A stretch of 64,000 nucleotides of DNA from the NCBI GenBank assembly GCA_013141505.1, contig JABFQX010000009.1, positions 62,001 through 126,000 of the forward strand. Direction: 5' to 3'. Below, piece after piece: positions 47,857 through 56,922 of this stretch (the stretch's first letter is position 1; each line of letters begins with the position of its first letter). Under the pieces are notes generated by a model. That model saw nothing but the letters and a program-made list of their open reading frames with translations, was not told the DNA's origin and did not search any database. The translations under genes and the position numbers were made by a program. This DNA comes from Methyloglobulus sp. GTDB lineage: Bacteria > Pseudomonadota > Gammaproteobacteria > Methylococcales > Methylomonadaceae.

Positions 47857-48408
47857 TCAAGCCAACGGCTCGATGTCCCGGTTTTTAAAGCCCAGCAACG
47901 CTTTAAGACGGCGTATCGCTGCGCTGGCAAAAACACTTTTCACCCACACTTTTATCTCATGAAGCCGGGTTTTGACATTGATATAAATCGTGCTGGTTTT
48001 GATCTTCATTAACACCGTTTGTAAGCCGTCGTAACACCATTTGAACCAGGCAAAGGTCATCAGCTTGTCCTGGATGATACGGAAAACCCAAAAGGTGAAA
48101 GCGGCAATGGGAATTTTTGCCGCATAAATAACGGTTGCAAGCAACACTTGGCCTTGGGCGATAAAACCGATGGCGACGATGCTCAAGCCTTCAACAAACG
48201 CGAACAACAACAGAAAAAAACCGAGTATGGCGTAGCGGTTAAGCCCCTGAAGCAGGATTTCGACTTTCTGGAGAACTTTAAGCCCATGAATAAATTGGTA
48301 GATCGGTTCGGCAATCCGTTCCCAGACCAGTTCTTCCAGGACCAAATAAAGTAACACCAACACTGTCAACAGTGGGTTGGTTAGCTTGAGGAACAATTTT
48401 TTAAACAT
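47857..48408 (-). CDS. membrane protein of unknown function
   Basis: The 183-residue protein has hydrophobic segments at about 11-26, 60-79 and 83-112. A basic amphipathic C-terminal half (HEIKVWVKSVFASAAIRRLK) probably lies in the cytoplasm. No domain was recognised. It is divergent from the PepSY protein across 234 bp. It looks like a genuine conserved gene rather than a chance frame. Confidence 0.65.
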   Translation of the reverse strand: MFKKLFLKLTNPLLTVLVLLYLVLEELVWERIAEPIYQFIHGLKVLQKVEILLQGLNRYAILGFFLLLFAFVEGLSIVAIGFIAQGQVLLATVIYAAKIPIAAFTFWVFRIIQDKLMTFAWFKWCYDGLQTVLMKIKTSTIYINVKTRLHEIKVWVKSVFASAAIRRLKALLGFKNRDIEPLA

Positions 48409-48642
48409 GGGTTGGCTCGCTACGGAAGAATGTTAATGCCAAATAATCTACTGTATTATCTGCGTTTACGGATTAGATAATCTTATTTTAAGGCAGTAAA
48501 ACCTGCTGAATAATTAAGCTAAAACCCTGTATCGCCACTTAATTTAGCATGAAATGTTGCTATCTTTTTTAAGATAACGGTCTTGTGCTTTTACGTGGAC
48601 AAAAGGGCTGGTTTTATTGTGCTGACATTAAATAAAAATTCA

Positions 48643-50010
48643 ATGACTAGAAAATTTATACAACACTTGCAAGATATTAACTGGTTTAGCCGGTCATTGT
48701 GGATCAAGGTACATTTAATTCTGGCGCTAAGCGTAGGTTTGGTGTTTGCGCTGCTAGGTTTTACCGGCAGTATTCTAGTTTACCGTGAAGAACTCGATGA
48801 ATTGCTCAATCCACAATTGGTTATCGAAGAACAGCAAGGCGATTATCAATCGCTGGATCAAATCATGGCGGCAGTCCGGGCAGCTCATCCTGATCGGCAC
48901 GGCGAATGGACACTGGAAATGCCGAATTCCAAGCACAGTGCGATGACAGCTTGGTTCGACAAACCTAGGGAGACTTACTTCGAACGCTATGCGCCATTAA
49001 TGGTGTCAGTGAATCCTTATACAGCAGAAGTCATAACCAGCCGTTTCTGGGGGCAAACACTGACGACATGGCTGCTTGACCTGCATACCCATCTGCAATT
49101 TGACCAAGGTGGGTGGAAAATAGTCGGCTATTGTAGTTTGCTGCTTATAGTATCGCTGGGTTCTGGACTGTATTTGTGGTGGCCTGGACTGAAGAACCTT
49201 CAATCGGCAATCCAGATAAAAACCCGATTAGGTTGGGTGAGGTTTTTGTTCGATTTGCATCGGCTGATAGGTCTATTGAGTGCGACAGCCTTGCTATTAT
49301 TGGCAATTACCGGGTTTAACCTAAGTTTTCCATCCATCCTGGAGGATCTATTTGGCGCAACGGGTATGGCGCATGGTGAGACTGGCCGCGTAATCACCAG
49401 CACGGCAAACCCTAACGACCATCCCACCGTTCTGGAAGCGGCTGAATTCATCGCCCGTGGGCCGTTTGCCAATGCCGATTTGCGTCGGGTTACAACACCT
49501 GACGGTAACAGTGGCATTTATCGTATTAACTTGCGCCAAAAAGGCGAAATAAACCTGCGCCATCCTTATACGACGGTGTGGGTGGATCGTTGGAGCGGGC
49601 AGATAAAAGAAGTAAGAAATCCGGCTAAATTTGGCACGGGAGAAATATTGATTACCTGGATATGGCCTTTGCATACGGGCGAAGCGCTGGGTTCTGCAGG
49701 GAGATTCTGTTGGTTTTTGGCAGGACAGTCGCTATTTTTCCTGTATGTCAGTGGCTTGGTGCGTTGGCTGCACAAGAAAGGCAAAATCAGGGATAGGAAC
49801 GTTAATTTTTTGCCTTCAAAAACAACCCAAACGAAGATAAAAAAATCAACCTACCAACTTCTGCTGGCAATAGACGAATGGATGCTGGCAGGGGTAGAAA
49901 AAGCGACTCCCTACGTGAAGAAAGCGGTTGTTATCTTATCGAAATGGTTGGATCAAGGGCTTATCTATTATCAATCTTATCAATCTTATCAATCACGTAG
50001 CAAAAAATAA
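48643..50010 (+). CDS. PepSY-associated transmembrane protein
   Basis: The chosen start is ATG 48643 (MTRKFIQHLQDINWFSR); an upstream TTG is possible. The 455-residue protein has four main helices, including IKVHLILALSVGLVFALLGF, a middle pair and one near 360. PepSY-like periplasmic parts include the HTHLQF and RLIGLLSATALLLLAITGFN regions. The family includes ferric-siderophore reductases and other heme-linked oxidoreductases. The C-terminus has the repeat YQSYQSYQS from a 9-bp DNA repeat. No TonB receptor is adjacent. Confidence 0.82.
   Translation: MTRKFIQHLQDINWFSRSLWIKVHLILALSVGLVFALLGFTGSILVYREELDELLNPQLVIEEQQGDYQSLDQIMAAVRAAHPDRHGEWTLEMPNSKHSAMTAWFDKPRETYFERYAPLMVSVNPYTAEVITSRFWGQTLTTWLLDLHTHLQFDQGGWKIVGYCSLLLIVSLGSGLYLWWPGLKNLQSAIQIKTRLGWVRFLFDLHRLIGLLSATALLLLAITGFNLSFPSILEDLFGATGMAHGETGRVITSTANPNDHPTVLEAAEFIARGPFANADLRRVTTPDGNSGIYRINLRQKGEINLRHPYTTVWVDRWSGQIKEVRNPAKFGTGEILITWIWPLHTGEALGSAGRFCWFLAGQSLFFLYVSGLVRWLHKKGKIRDRNVNFLPSKTTQTKIKKSTYQLLLAIDEWMLAGVEKATPYVKKAVVILSKWLDQGLIYYQSYQSYQSRSKK
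49968..49994 (+). repeat. three tandem copies of a 9-bp unit
   Basis: TTATCAATC occurs three times without change inside the 3' end of the PepSY gene, encoding YQS repeats. The unit keeps reading frame, so copy-number change would only lengthen or shorten the tail. Confidence 0.85.
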
Positions 50011-50038
50011 ATGCCGGATAGATCACTAACCCGGCATT
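50010..50038. terminator. terminator between PepSY and htpX genes
   Basis: AATGCCGG (50010-50017) pairs with CCGGCATT (50031-50038) around a 13-nt loop. On the minus strand it is followed by a T-rich tail (TATTTTTTG), so it should end htpX transcription; on the plus strand the tail is weaker. Confidence 0.6.
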
Positions 50039-50054
50039 GTTTCCTGTCGCTAAA

Positions 50055-50930
50055 TTAACGATTGTTTTGCAAAGCAGCAATGCGTTCTTCTAATGGCGGA
50101 TGAGTCATAAACAGCTTTTGGATACCGCCACCATTAATACCGAAAGCGGCAAATTGCCCGGGCAATTCTTCGGCTTCGTGACCTCGCTGCAAGGCACGTA
50201 ACGCACCGACCATTTTGTCACGTCCAGCAAGGCTTGCACCACCAGCATCGGCCTTAAATTCACGACGACGAGAAAACCAGGCGACCAGAATGGACGCAAG
50301 AAACCCCAAGGCAACTTGGGCAATCATTTGCACGATGTAATAGCCCATGCCAAAACCACTGCGTTCATTGTCACCGGATAAGGCACGATCCACGACGTGG
50401 CCTATGATGGTCGCAAAGAAGTAAACGAAGGTATTGAGTACGCCTTGCATCAAGGCCATCGTCACCATATCGCCATTGGCGACGTGGGTTATTTCATGGC
50501 CGACCACCGCTTCAACCTCGTCTGGTTTCATGCTTTGCAGCAACCCAGTGCTGACCGCCACCAAGGCATTGTTTTTGTTCATCCCCGTTGCGAAAGCATT
50601 GGCGACAGGTGCTTGAAAAATGCCAACTTCCGGCATTCCGATCCCGGCTTGCTGGGCTTGTTTAGTGACAACATCAATCAACCATCTTTCGGTCTGGTTT
50701 TGTGGCTGGTCAATCACCTGTACGCCCATTGAACTTTTCGCCATTGTTTTCGACATTGCCAGTGAAATCACCGAGCCAGTCACGCCAATGACTGCTGACA
50801 TTGCCAACAAGGAACCCAAATTGATTCCATTAGCACCCATGTAGCCACTTAGGCCGAGTATATTAAATAGGATGCTAATAACAATCATCACGGCGATGTT
50901 AGTAGCTAAAAACAGTAAAATTCGCATCAT
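50055..50930 (-). CDS. htpX: membrane protease HtpX
   Basis: HtpX is a zinc metalloprotease of the inner membrane that helps FtsH in membrane-protein quality control. The 291 residues have N-terminal helices (RILLFLATNIAVMIVISILF), the zinc motif VVGHEITHVANGD (HEITH), the third ligand region RRREFKADAGGASL and a C-terminal FMTHPPLEERIAALQ. The MMRILLFLATN start matches the family. It ends at a bidirectional-type terminator. Confidence 0.96.
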   Translation of the reverse strand: MMRILLFLATNIAVMIVISILFNILGLSGYMGANGINLGSLLAMSAVIGVTGSVISLAMSKTMAKSSMGVQVIDQPQNQTERWLIDVVTKQAQQAGIGMPEVGIFQAPVANAFATGMNKNNALVAVSTGLLQSMKPDEVEAVVGHEITHVANGDMVTMALMQGVLNTFVYFFATIIGHVVDRALSGDNERSGFGMGYYIVQMIAQVALGFLASILVAWFSRRREFKADAGGASLAGRDKMVGALRALQRGHEAEELPGQFAAFGINGGGIQKLFMTHPPLEERIAALQNNR

Positions 50931-51043
50931 GGTATGGCCTCTTTTGTTGATGGTAGTAAAGCCGTTATGGGGCTGGAATAAATTAATTCAACGTCCGTTA
51001 GAATGTTAATATTGTTATAAGTTTGGTCAGTGAGGAAAAAATA

Positions 51044-52165
51044 ATGACTTTTGCCAAAACCATCATCCTATCCCTGCTTATTTCTAACACAGCCGGGGCT
51101 TTTGCACAATCCGATAAGCATCAGGAACTTATAAAAAACCTGCATGTACCGGAAGGTTTTAGATTGACTGTTTTTGCTGAAAACGTAGCCAATGCGCGTA
51201 GTTTGGCTTTGGGTGATAACGGTATTGTATTTGTCGGTACGGGTGCTGAGGGTGCTGTCTATGCTCTGGAAGATAAGGATAAAGACGGTTTTGCCGAACG
51301 CCGTTATGACATCGCCAACAATTTATACATGCCTAATGGAGTGGCTTACAAGGATGGCTCATTGTATGTCGCGGAGATAAACCGCATTATCCGCTTTGAC
51401 CACCTTGATAAAGCTATTCCTAACCTGCCGAAACCAATGGTGGTCTATGACAAACTGCCTTCAGATAAGCATCACGGCTGGAAATATCTGCGCTTTGGCC
51501 CTGATGGCAAGTTGTACACGGCCATTGGTGCGCCTTGCAATATCTGCAACCCCGATAAGCCGTATGCTTCTTTGCTAAGGTTGAATCGGAATGGCAGTGA
51601 TTTTGAAATCATTGCCACCGGTATCAGAAATACGGTGGGATTCGACTGGCAACCTGAAACCGAAGCCTTATTTTTTACCGACAATGGCCGAGATTTGCTG
51701 GGCGATGATGTGCCTCCTGAAGAACTCAACCAATGGTCTAAAGTCGGTGAACATTTTGGTTACCCTTACTGCCATGCCGGAAAAGTATCTGACCCTGAGT
51801 TCGGTAAAGAAAAACCGTGCAGCGAATTCACCGCACCCACCTGGACATTTAAAGCTCATATTGCACCGCTGGGCATCAGGTTTTATCGGGGTAACCAGTT
51901 TCCTTCACATTATAAAAACCAGTTGTTTGTCGCTCAACATGGTTCCTGGAACCGAACTAAACCTGATGGTTATCGCATCGTCTTAGTTCGATTTAAACAA
52001 GGCAAACCGGTCTCTGACGAGGTTTTTATTGACGGGTGGCTACAAAAAGATGACAACACATTAGGACGACCAGTGGATATTCTGGAAATGCCGGACGGCA
52101 GTTTGTTGATTTCCGATGACCAAACAGGCATTATCTATAAGGTTGAATATCAAGGTAAATCATGA
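51044..52165 (+). CDS. PQQ-dependent sugar dehydrogenase-like protein (sorbosone dehydrogenase family)
   Basis: The start at ATG 51044 has GAGG upstream and gives a signal peptide ending AGAFA. The 373-residue periplasmic beta-propeller has the L-sorbosone/soluble glucose dehydrogenase blocks FRLTVFAENVANARSLALGD, PNGVAYKDGSLYVAE, HHGWKYLRFGPDGKLY, FTDNGRDLLGDDVPPEELN, YPYCHAG and AQHGSWNRTKPDGYRI. It probably oxidises a sugar or aldehyde with PQQ. Its stop overlaps the Nudix gene by four bases. Confidence 0.9.
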   Translation: MTFAKTIILSLLISNTAGAFAQSDKHQELIKNLHVPEGFRLTVFAENVANARSLALGDNGIVFVGTGAEGAVYALEDKDKDGFAERRYDIANNLYMPNGVAYKDGSLYVAEINRIIRFDHLDKAIPNLPKPMVVYDKLPSDKHHGWKYLRFGPDGKLYTAIGAPCNICNPDKPYASLLRLNRNGSDFEIIATGIRNTVGFDWQPETEALFFTDNGRDLLGDDVPPEELNQWSKVGEHFGYPYCHAGKVSDPEFGKEKPCSEFTAPTWTFKAHIAPLGIRFYRGNQFPSHYKNQLFVAQHGSWNRTKPDGYRIVLVRFKQGKPVSDEVFIDGWLQKDDNTLGRPVDILEMPDGSLLISDDQTGIIYKVEYQGKS

Positions 52166-52755
52166 AAAAACAATTTGAAGTTATCAAGAAAGATGTCGTT
52201 TATAACGGCTTTTATCAGATGGAAAAATACTATCTCAGACATACTTTATTCAACGGCGGCTGGAGCAACGAAATGAGCCGTGAGTTGTTCCGACGCACCA
52301 ATTGCGTGGCGGTACTACTGTACGATCCCGATACTGATAAAGTCGTATTGATTGAGCAATTCCGCATCGGCGCCGCTGCCAACAACAGCGAGCGCGCCTG
52401 GTTAGTGGAAATTGTCGCCGGTGCCATTGATGAAGGCGAAACACCCGAGCAAGTCGCCCACCGGGAATCAAAGGAAGAAGCGGGTTGTGATATTCTGGAA
52501 CTCACCCTCATCAACCGCTTTTACACCACACCAGGCGGATCATCTGAGCAGATTAGCCTATTCTACGGCAGGGTTAACAGCACCCAGATCGGCGGAATTC
52601 ATGGCCTCGACCATGAAGATGAAGACATTCTGGTGTATGCCGTTCCGTTCGAAGAAGCGTACCAGATGCTGGAGGACGGCGGGATAGAATCCGGCATTCC
52701 GATTATTGCGCTTCAGTGGCTGGCGTTGCATCGGGATGGGTTACGGAAAGGTTAA
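52162..52755 (+). CDS. nudF: ADP-ribose diphosphatase-type Nudix hydrolase
   Basis: The 197 residues contain the Nudix box GAIDEGETPEQVAHRESKEE continuing AG, near residues 81-103, which binds magnesium. The FRIGAAANNSERAWLVEIVAG segment and the N-terminal strand FYQMEKYYLRHTLFNGGWS match the ADP-ribose pyrophosphatase group (NudF/TrgB). It cleaves ADP-ribose or related nucleotide sugars. It is coupled to the PQQ-type dehydrogenase gene; a functional tie between them is not obvious. Confidence 0.9.
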   Translation: MKKQFEVIKKDVVYNGFYQMEKYYLRHTLFNGGWSNEMSRELFRRTNCVAVLLYDPDTDKVVLIEQFRIGAAANNSERAWLVEIVAGAIDEGETPEQVAHRESKEEAGCDILELTLINRFYTTPGGSSEQISLFYGRVNSTQIGGIHGLDHEDEDILVYAVPFEEAYQMLEDGGIESGIPIIALQWLALHRDGLRKG

Positions 52756-52767
52756 TTTGTATGTAAA

Positions 52768-52798
52768 AAGCCTTGTCCAGATCGACTGGACAAGGCTT
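52768..52798. terminator. terminator between nudF and the 542-residue protein gene
   Basis: Perfect 13-bp arms (52768-52780 with 52786-52798) with a 5-nt loop form a strong hairpin. On the minus strand the arm runs into five T residues (complement of 52766-52770). It therefore ends the 542-residue gene and may also stop readthrough from nudF. Confidence 0.85.
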
Positions 52799-52829
52799 GA
52801 ATTGTTGCTACTGAATAGATATTTTAAGG

Positions 52830-54458
52830 TTATTCCACACCATTCTGACAATCGTGTTCAAACTGCTTTCGGATGGCTTTCAGTTGTTTTAACCCGGATT
52901 TTAAACGTCGATGCTCGCCATCAAGCAGTGTTTTTACGGCTTCTAGCGCACTCATACGTACCCGTTCTGCGCCGAACTCTTGATGAATTTCGTCGAGTGA
53001 CTCTATTTGGCTGAAGCCGAGCAATGCGCCGCCCAGCGCCGCTTGTGCAAGCTGTCGTGGCGGAATTGGCCAATGCGGCATGGGCGCATCGTCAGGACCG
53101 GGATCTGGGCCAGGACTAGGGTCGCCCCAAGGCCCCCAAGGTAAAGGGATTACTTCGGGAATCACTATATTGATCAGTTCGATTAACGTGCAAGGAGGAT
53201 ATATGCGCAGGGCGTATTCCCATGCATAAGCGCCTATCAGCGATGGCGAACCATTGCCGCTCTCAAGAACTTCGCGGACATGATGGCTCATTGCGAGATT
53301 CGCCACCAACGCGTTGAATTGCAGAAACCTACCCACTCCGGGTGACAGCCAATGGACTATATTTTTGAAATACTGGTCGATTTGACTCAGGATACGCTGC
53401 CCATTGGCCGATGCCGTGAAACCTTTGCTCCACAGGGATGCCCGTGGATCATTAAAACCTGGACGGTTGGCGGCATTATCGCCAATCAGGTTGATGTCAA
53501 AAAAATGATGCCAAGTCGAGTGGACAACAACCCGTCCGACCCCGGATCTGTGGCCATCATAAGCGCCAATCGTACCCGTCCAGCGCGGCGTGGATGCACC
53601 TGAATCACCGGTATGGATGCCGTGCATCACTTCCGGATCGGCGCGGCCTGTTGTCCAACCCCAGGCGACCACTTCCGGTGAAGTCCGATTGCCATTTTTA
53701 TCCTTGGGATATTCCTCAAAGTTTAAGCCGTCGACGCTCATTTTTGCGTCAAGCATGGTTGGGACAAGAACTTCACCTTCATGCATGTGATCCGGAAACT
53801 CTTTGATCACGCCTGACGGGCTACACAACAAAGGATGCGGGTAAACCTCCCGAAACCATCTACGGCGGGACCATTCATACATTTTTAGGCGGAGCACCTG
53901 AGGAATGTCATCAGATTGGTTTTCAAAGACTACGACATCATTGGCATCTGGTCTGGTCGTATCAACACGGTCAAGCCCTAACGCCGGTGGCGGTGACTGC
54001 CAATGGCGCATGGACCGCACTCGAGGGAGCGCGCCAGCCAATGCGGAGCCAAGCCCTTCATGGTCGCCGGTCGCAAAAACACCGCCGCCCTGATTCATGA
54101 ATGCGGCTATGGCGGCTTGTTCGTGAACTGGAAGAACTCCAGTGTCATATCCTAGCAACCATATCTGATCGTAATTGTTTAGGTTATGCTCGTGGAATTT
54201 AAAATTCTCAATAACGCCCGGAGCGGTTAACGGGTCGGTTCCCCGATGCGCCTTGGTGACTGCGCCCACCTGCCCCAGTACGCCGATGAGGTGGCTCATG
54301 CCAAAATAATCTTCGTTCAGATTGCGCGGGTCATGCTCCGGCCCGAACGATACGATGGTGTCGGTCACGACAAGAATATCAATCCTTAACCAATGCAAAA
54401 TAAATTCAGATAACTTTTGGTTTGTCTCCAATTTGGCGACATCTGACCAGATAGTCAT
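52830..54458 (-). CDS. 542-residue protein of unknown function with an amidotransferase-like N-terminal domain
   Basis: A strong Shine-Dalgarno (GGGAGGTG) precedes the ATG at 54458. The N-terminal 160 residues look like a class I amidotransferase/ThuA-type alpha-beta fold. This rests on RIDILVVTD, YDQIWLLGYD and an AFMNQGGGVFATGDHEGLGS turn at the nucleophile-elbow position without Cys. The middle has HSTWHHFFDINLIGDN. A Pro-rich linker (PSPGPDPGPDDAPMPHWP) leads to a helical tail. There is no signal peptide or membrane helix. The function is not known, and I recognise no named family for the whole protein. Confidence 0.75.
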   Translation of the reverse strand: MTIWSDVAKLETNQKLSEFILHWLRIDILVVTDTIVSFGPEHDPRNLNEDYFGMSHLIGVLGQVGAVTKAHRGTDPLTAPGVIENFKFHEHNLNNYDQIWLLGYDTGVLPVHEQAAIAAFMNQGGGVFATGDHEGLGSALAGALPRVRSMRHWQSPPPALGLDRVDTTRPDANDVVVFENQSDDIPQVLRLKMYEWSRRRWFREVYPHPLLCSPSGVIKEFPDHMHEGEVLVPTMLDAKMSVDGLNFEEYPKDKNGNRTSPEVVAWGWTTGRADPEVMHGIHTGDSGASTPRWTGTIGAYDGHRSGVGRVVVHSTWHHFFDINLIGDNAANRPGFNDPRASLWSKGFTASANGQRILSQIDQYFKNIVHWLSPGVGRFLQFNALVANLAMSHHVREVLESGNGSPSLIGAYAWEYALRIYPPCTLIELINIVIPEVIPLPWGPWGDPSPGPDPGPDDAPMPHWPIPPRQLAQAALGGALLGFSQIESLDEIHQEFGAERVRMSALEAVKTLLDGEHRRLKSGLKQLKAIRKQFEHDCQNGVE

Positions 54459-54530
54459 GACACACCTCCCGCTAACACTACTACAAGTCGATTGGTTACG
54501 ACTGGCGCTAGAAGATTAACTTCCTGCATC

Positions 54531-54770
54531 TCAACTGTTGTTTGTATTTTTGCCATTTCTGCTTTCTCCATTAAAGTTTCCGGCCAAGGAAACAATTAAA
54601 CAGGCTTTATCCAAAATAAAGCCTGATCCATCGCTCAACTCAGGGTGGCCTAAGTCAACAATATAGCTACAGAGTACATCCAGGTAAAAATTGATAATGT
54701 GATTTTTTGCACTTAGTTTATGTGAGGTATTACCCTCGTATACATGGCGCATCAAATCATAAGCTAGCAT
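54531..54770 (-). CDS. small hypothetical protein
   Basis: A frame from ATG 54770 (MLAYDLMRHVYEGNTSHKL) runs 79 codons upstream of the 542-residue gene on the same strand. It has ordinary composition but no clear ribosome site and no recognised family. It is called with low confidence; it could be a real partner or a chance frame. Confidence 0.35.
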   Translation of the reverse strand: MLAYDLMRHVYEGNTSHKLSAKNHIINFYLDVLCSYIVDLGHPELSDGSGFILDKACLIVSLAGNFNGESRNGKNTNNS

Positions 54771-54776
54771 TAGCAA

Positions 54777-55179
54777 ATGCTGCCATTTTAGGTGGATGTG
54801 GGCAAGTCTTTCTTCGGTAAGGCAGGTAGCGAATTATTCTTTCAGCTTTTTGCTTTTCCGATCAGGATGGGTTTTGGTAAATTGCCTGCTATCGTTACTT
54901 TAAAACCGAAACCAAGCAAGCTGCTCTTCAAATTCCCATGAGTTCAATGGGCATGGTTCAAACATAGCCGGGTTGTTTTATACAGCGAAGGTAAAAGTAA
55001 TAATTTACGTGCCAAGGTTGTGGCCAGCCTCTTAGTAGAGGATTAAATTTGTGTTTTTTGATCAACTTGTCAACTTCATCTTCATAACGGTGATCTGTAT
55101 GTATTTTGGACTGACAAACCTAGGTTTATCACTCCGCCTTATATCAAGTCGCAGATTTCCACTACCAACCACTTAATGC
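54777..55179. other. gap without recognisable genes
   Basis: About 400 bp between the small hypothetical gene and the SBP56 3' end shows no supported gene, RNA or promoter. It ends at the palindrome at 55180-55216. Confidence 0.4.
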
Positions 55180-55216
55180 CCTATCGTTCCCACGACGGCA
55201 GCGTGGGAACGATAGG
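55180..55216. repeat. perfect inverted repeat at the SBP56 3' end
   Basis: Perfect 15-bp arms (55180-55194 with 55202-55216) with a 7-nt loop lie eight bases past the SBP56 stop. The theme CGTTCCCACG/CGTGGGAACG is common in intergenic repeats. There is no T-run, so it may stabilise the mRNA end rather than terminate. Confidence 0.75.
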
Positions 55217-55223
55217 TTAACAA

Positions 55224-56627
55224 TTAATTTTTATCTTTTTTATGCTCACCATACAAAGCGTACGCCCCAAACACCATCTGATGTGGCCTGCCCAGTTTTT
55301 CTTGGGTAAAGTCGATAGCGAATTGCTCTTTCAGGTTTTTGCCGTTCCACTGGTAGCCTTTGATAAACTGCTCGTTATCTTTACCTTTTTTATCCCAGTT
55401 TGCCAGCAACGAGGTCGTGAAATAAACGCGTTTACCATCCCAGCTTGAGGACACCATGTTCACTTGTGCGCCGATTTTATGTTCGTACACTTGTTTGGGT
55501 TTGAACGGATCGGTGATGTTGAAGGCGCGGGTCATGCCGTCCATAAAAGTGTTTACCCACAGCAGTTTGTCATCACTTGAAATTGAAATATCGACAGGCA
55601 ATGGAATTTTGCTGGGATCACCGATATTGGCAACTTCTTTTACTTGCCAGTCACTTGTGCCCGCTGTTTGGGTATTTGAACCTGATTTATCAGCATTATT
55701 TTTTTTGTCCTTGTAAATCAGCCAGATTTTTGAGGTTAACGCGGTGCTGGTAAAGCAATAATCATGTTTTTCATCCCAGGCGCAACGGATTTCTAACGGC
55801 GCACCCGGCACATCGAACACTTTTTTTGGTTGTTTGGTGTGCAAATCCCATTGCACCACGGTGTTGCCGAAGCGTTTCATGGCTTCTGGATCGGCGACCA
55901 TTTTGCCGAAATCCATCATGTAATTCGACCAACCGGTGAAGGATGAAGTGAACATGACGTTATGGCGCGGCATCACCCGCAAATCATAACCATAGCCATC
56001 AGCGTATTTGCCGGTTTTGACTGCGCCACCCAAATCGCTATCAGTCGGCATCCAGTGCGTGTCGATGTATTTGCCGTCGTTGGTGTATTCGACCAGTCCG
56101 GTACGGCCACCGTTATCTTTATTGTTGGATAATCCTGTCATTATCATGCGCCCAGGCAAGGCATAAGTGGTGTGTGGACCGACCACGCCGCCGCTTTTGG
56201 CGGTGAAATCAGTAATCGTGTTGGTTAATGCGGGCTTAGAAGGATCGGTATGGATATCGAATACAAAAAGTTTGTTGGTATCCAAGCCACCTGCCCATAA
56301 ATATTGGCGGTCATCAGTCACGCCGGAGTGGTGGGCTTCATTGCGCCCACCGACGGATAATGCGTTGATGACTTTACCGTAAGTTTTGGACTTCGGTCTG
56401 GCATCGACGGTCACCAGTTTGTCTTGCTCATCACCCAAGCCTTCGACACCTAATGTCCAAATGTAAACAAAATCTTCCTGCCCGGTGATTTTGGGTGCGT
56501 AAGGCGATAGGCAGGTTTCGTCGGCTAATACTGAATGAGTGGTTATGCCTGTTAAAGCGACAGTGGCTAAGGCCACTGCACATATAGTTTTTAACCTGTT
56601 ACTCAGGTTTTGTTTAGTTGTATTCAT
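55224..56627 (-). CDS. SBP56-family periplasmic protein (selenium-binding protein / methanethiol oxidase type)
   Basis: The start is ATG 56627 behind AGAGAGGAAGG, giving 467 residues with a signal peptide (TICAVALATVALTGITTHSV). The upstream part of the open frame is not coding. The beta-propeller shares with human SELENBP1 the NEAHHSG, GYDLRVMPRHNVM, PLEIRCAW, DGKRVYFTTSLLANWD and EKLGRPHQM blocks. Relatives include bacterial methanethiol oxidase (MtoX). Methanethiol oxidation is the best guess. It is last in a TetR-DUF4242-ferredoxin-SBP56 series, with the ferredoxin gene 79 bp upstream. Confidence 0.88.
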   Translation of the reverse strand: MNTTKQNLSNRLKTICAVALATVALTGITTHSVLADETCLSPYAPKITGQEDFVYIWTLGVEGLGDEQDKLVTVDARPKSKTYGKVINALSVGGRNEAHHSGVTDDRQYLWAGGLDTNKLFVFDIHTDPSKPALTNTITDFTAKSGGVVGPHTTYALPGRMIMTGLSNNKDNGGRTGLVEYTNDGKYIDTHWMPTDSDLGGAVKTGKYADGYGYDLRVMPRHNVMFTSSFTGWSNYMMDFGKMVADPEAMKRFGNTVVQWDLHTKQPKKVFDVPGAPLEIRCAWDEKHDYCFTSTALTSKIWLIYKDKKNNADKSGSNTQTAGTSDWQVKEVANIGDPSKIPLPVDISISSDDKLLWVNTFMDGMTRAFNITDPFKPKQVYEHKIGAQVNMVSSSWDGKRVYFTTSLLANWDKKGKDNEQFIKGYQWNGKNLKEQFAIDFTQEKLGRPHQMVFGAYALYGEHKKDKN

Positions 56628-56706
56628 GACCTTCCTCTCTGATTTTATAGTTATTTTATTTAAGGATTGTGAGCTGATATATTCAATCCTTGCATCTTCA
56701 ATCGAC

Positions 56707-56886
56707 TCAATCCTCGACCGCCAACGCACCCGAAGGGCACTGACTGACAACATTTTTAACATCTTCTTCACTGGCTTTGGATGGATCAATGACAAACTGA
56801 CCATCCTCAACCTTAAACACATCTGGCAAGGATTTAACACAAACCCCAGCATGACAACATGTGTTTGCATCCCAAGTAACTTTCAT
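56707..56886 (-). CDS. small ferredoxin-like iron-sulfur protein (Fer4_19 type)
   Basis: The start at ATG 56886, with AGGAGA seven bases upstream, gives 59 residues. It has NTCCHAGVCVKSLPDVF and a final QCPSGAL, a spacing typical of divergent single-cluster Fer4_19 proteins. These are often found beside oxidoreductases or metal-binding small proteins. It lies 36 bp after the DUF4242 gene and may supply electrons to or from the SBP56 protein. Confidence 0.85.
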   Translation of the reverse strand: MKVTWDANTCCHAGVCVKSLPDVFKVEDGQFVIDPSKASEEDVKNVVSQCPSGALAVED

Positions 56887-56922
56887 GGCGCATCTCCTGA
56901 TAGGTGAATTAATTAAGCCCAC

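Noticed and set aside
56628-56870. N-terminal extension of the SBP56 frame
   Set aside because: It overlaps the ferredoxin gene in another frame, lacks a ribosome site and would bury the signal peptide. The ATG at 56627 has a strong Shine-Dalgarno.
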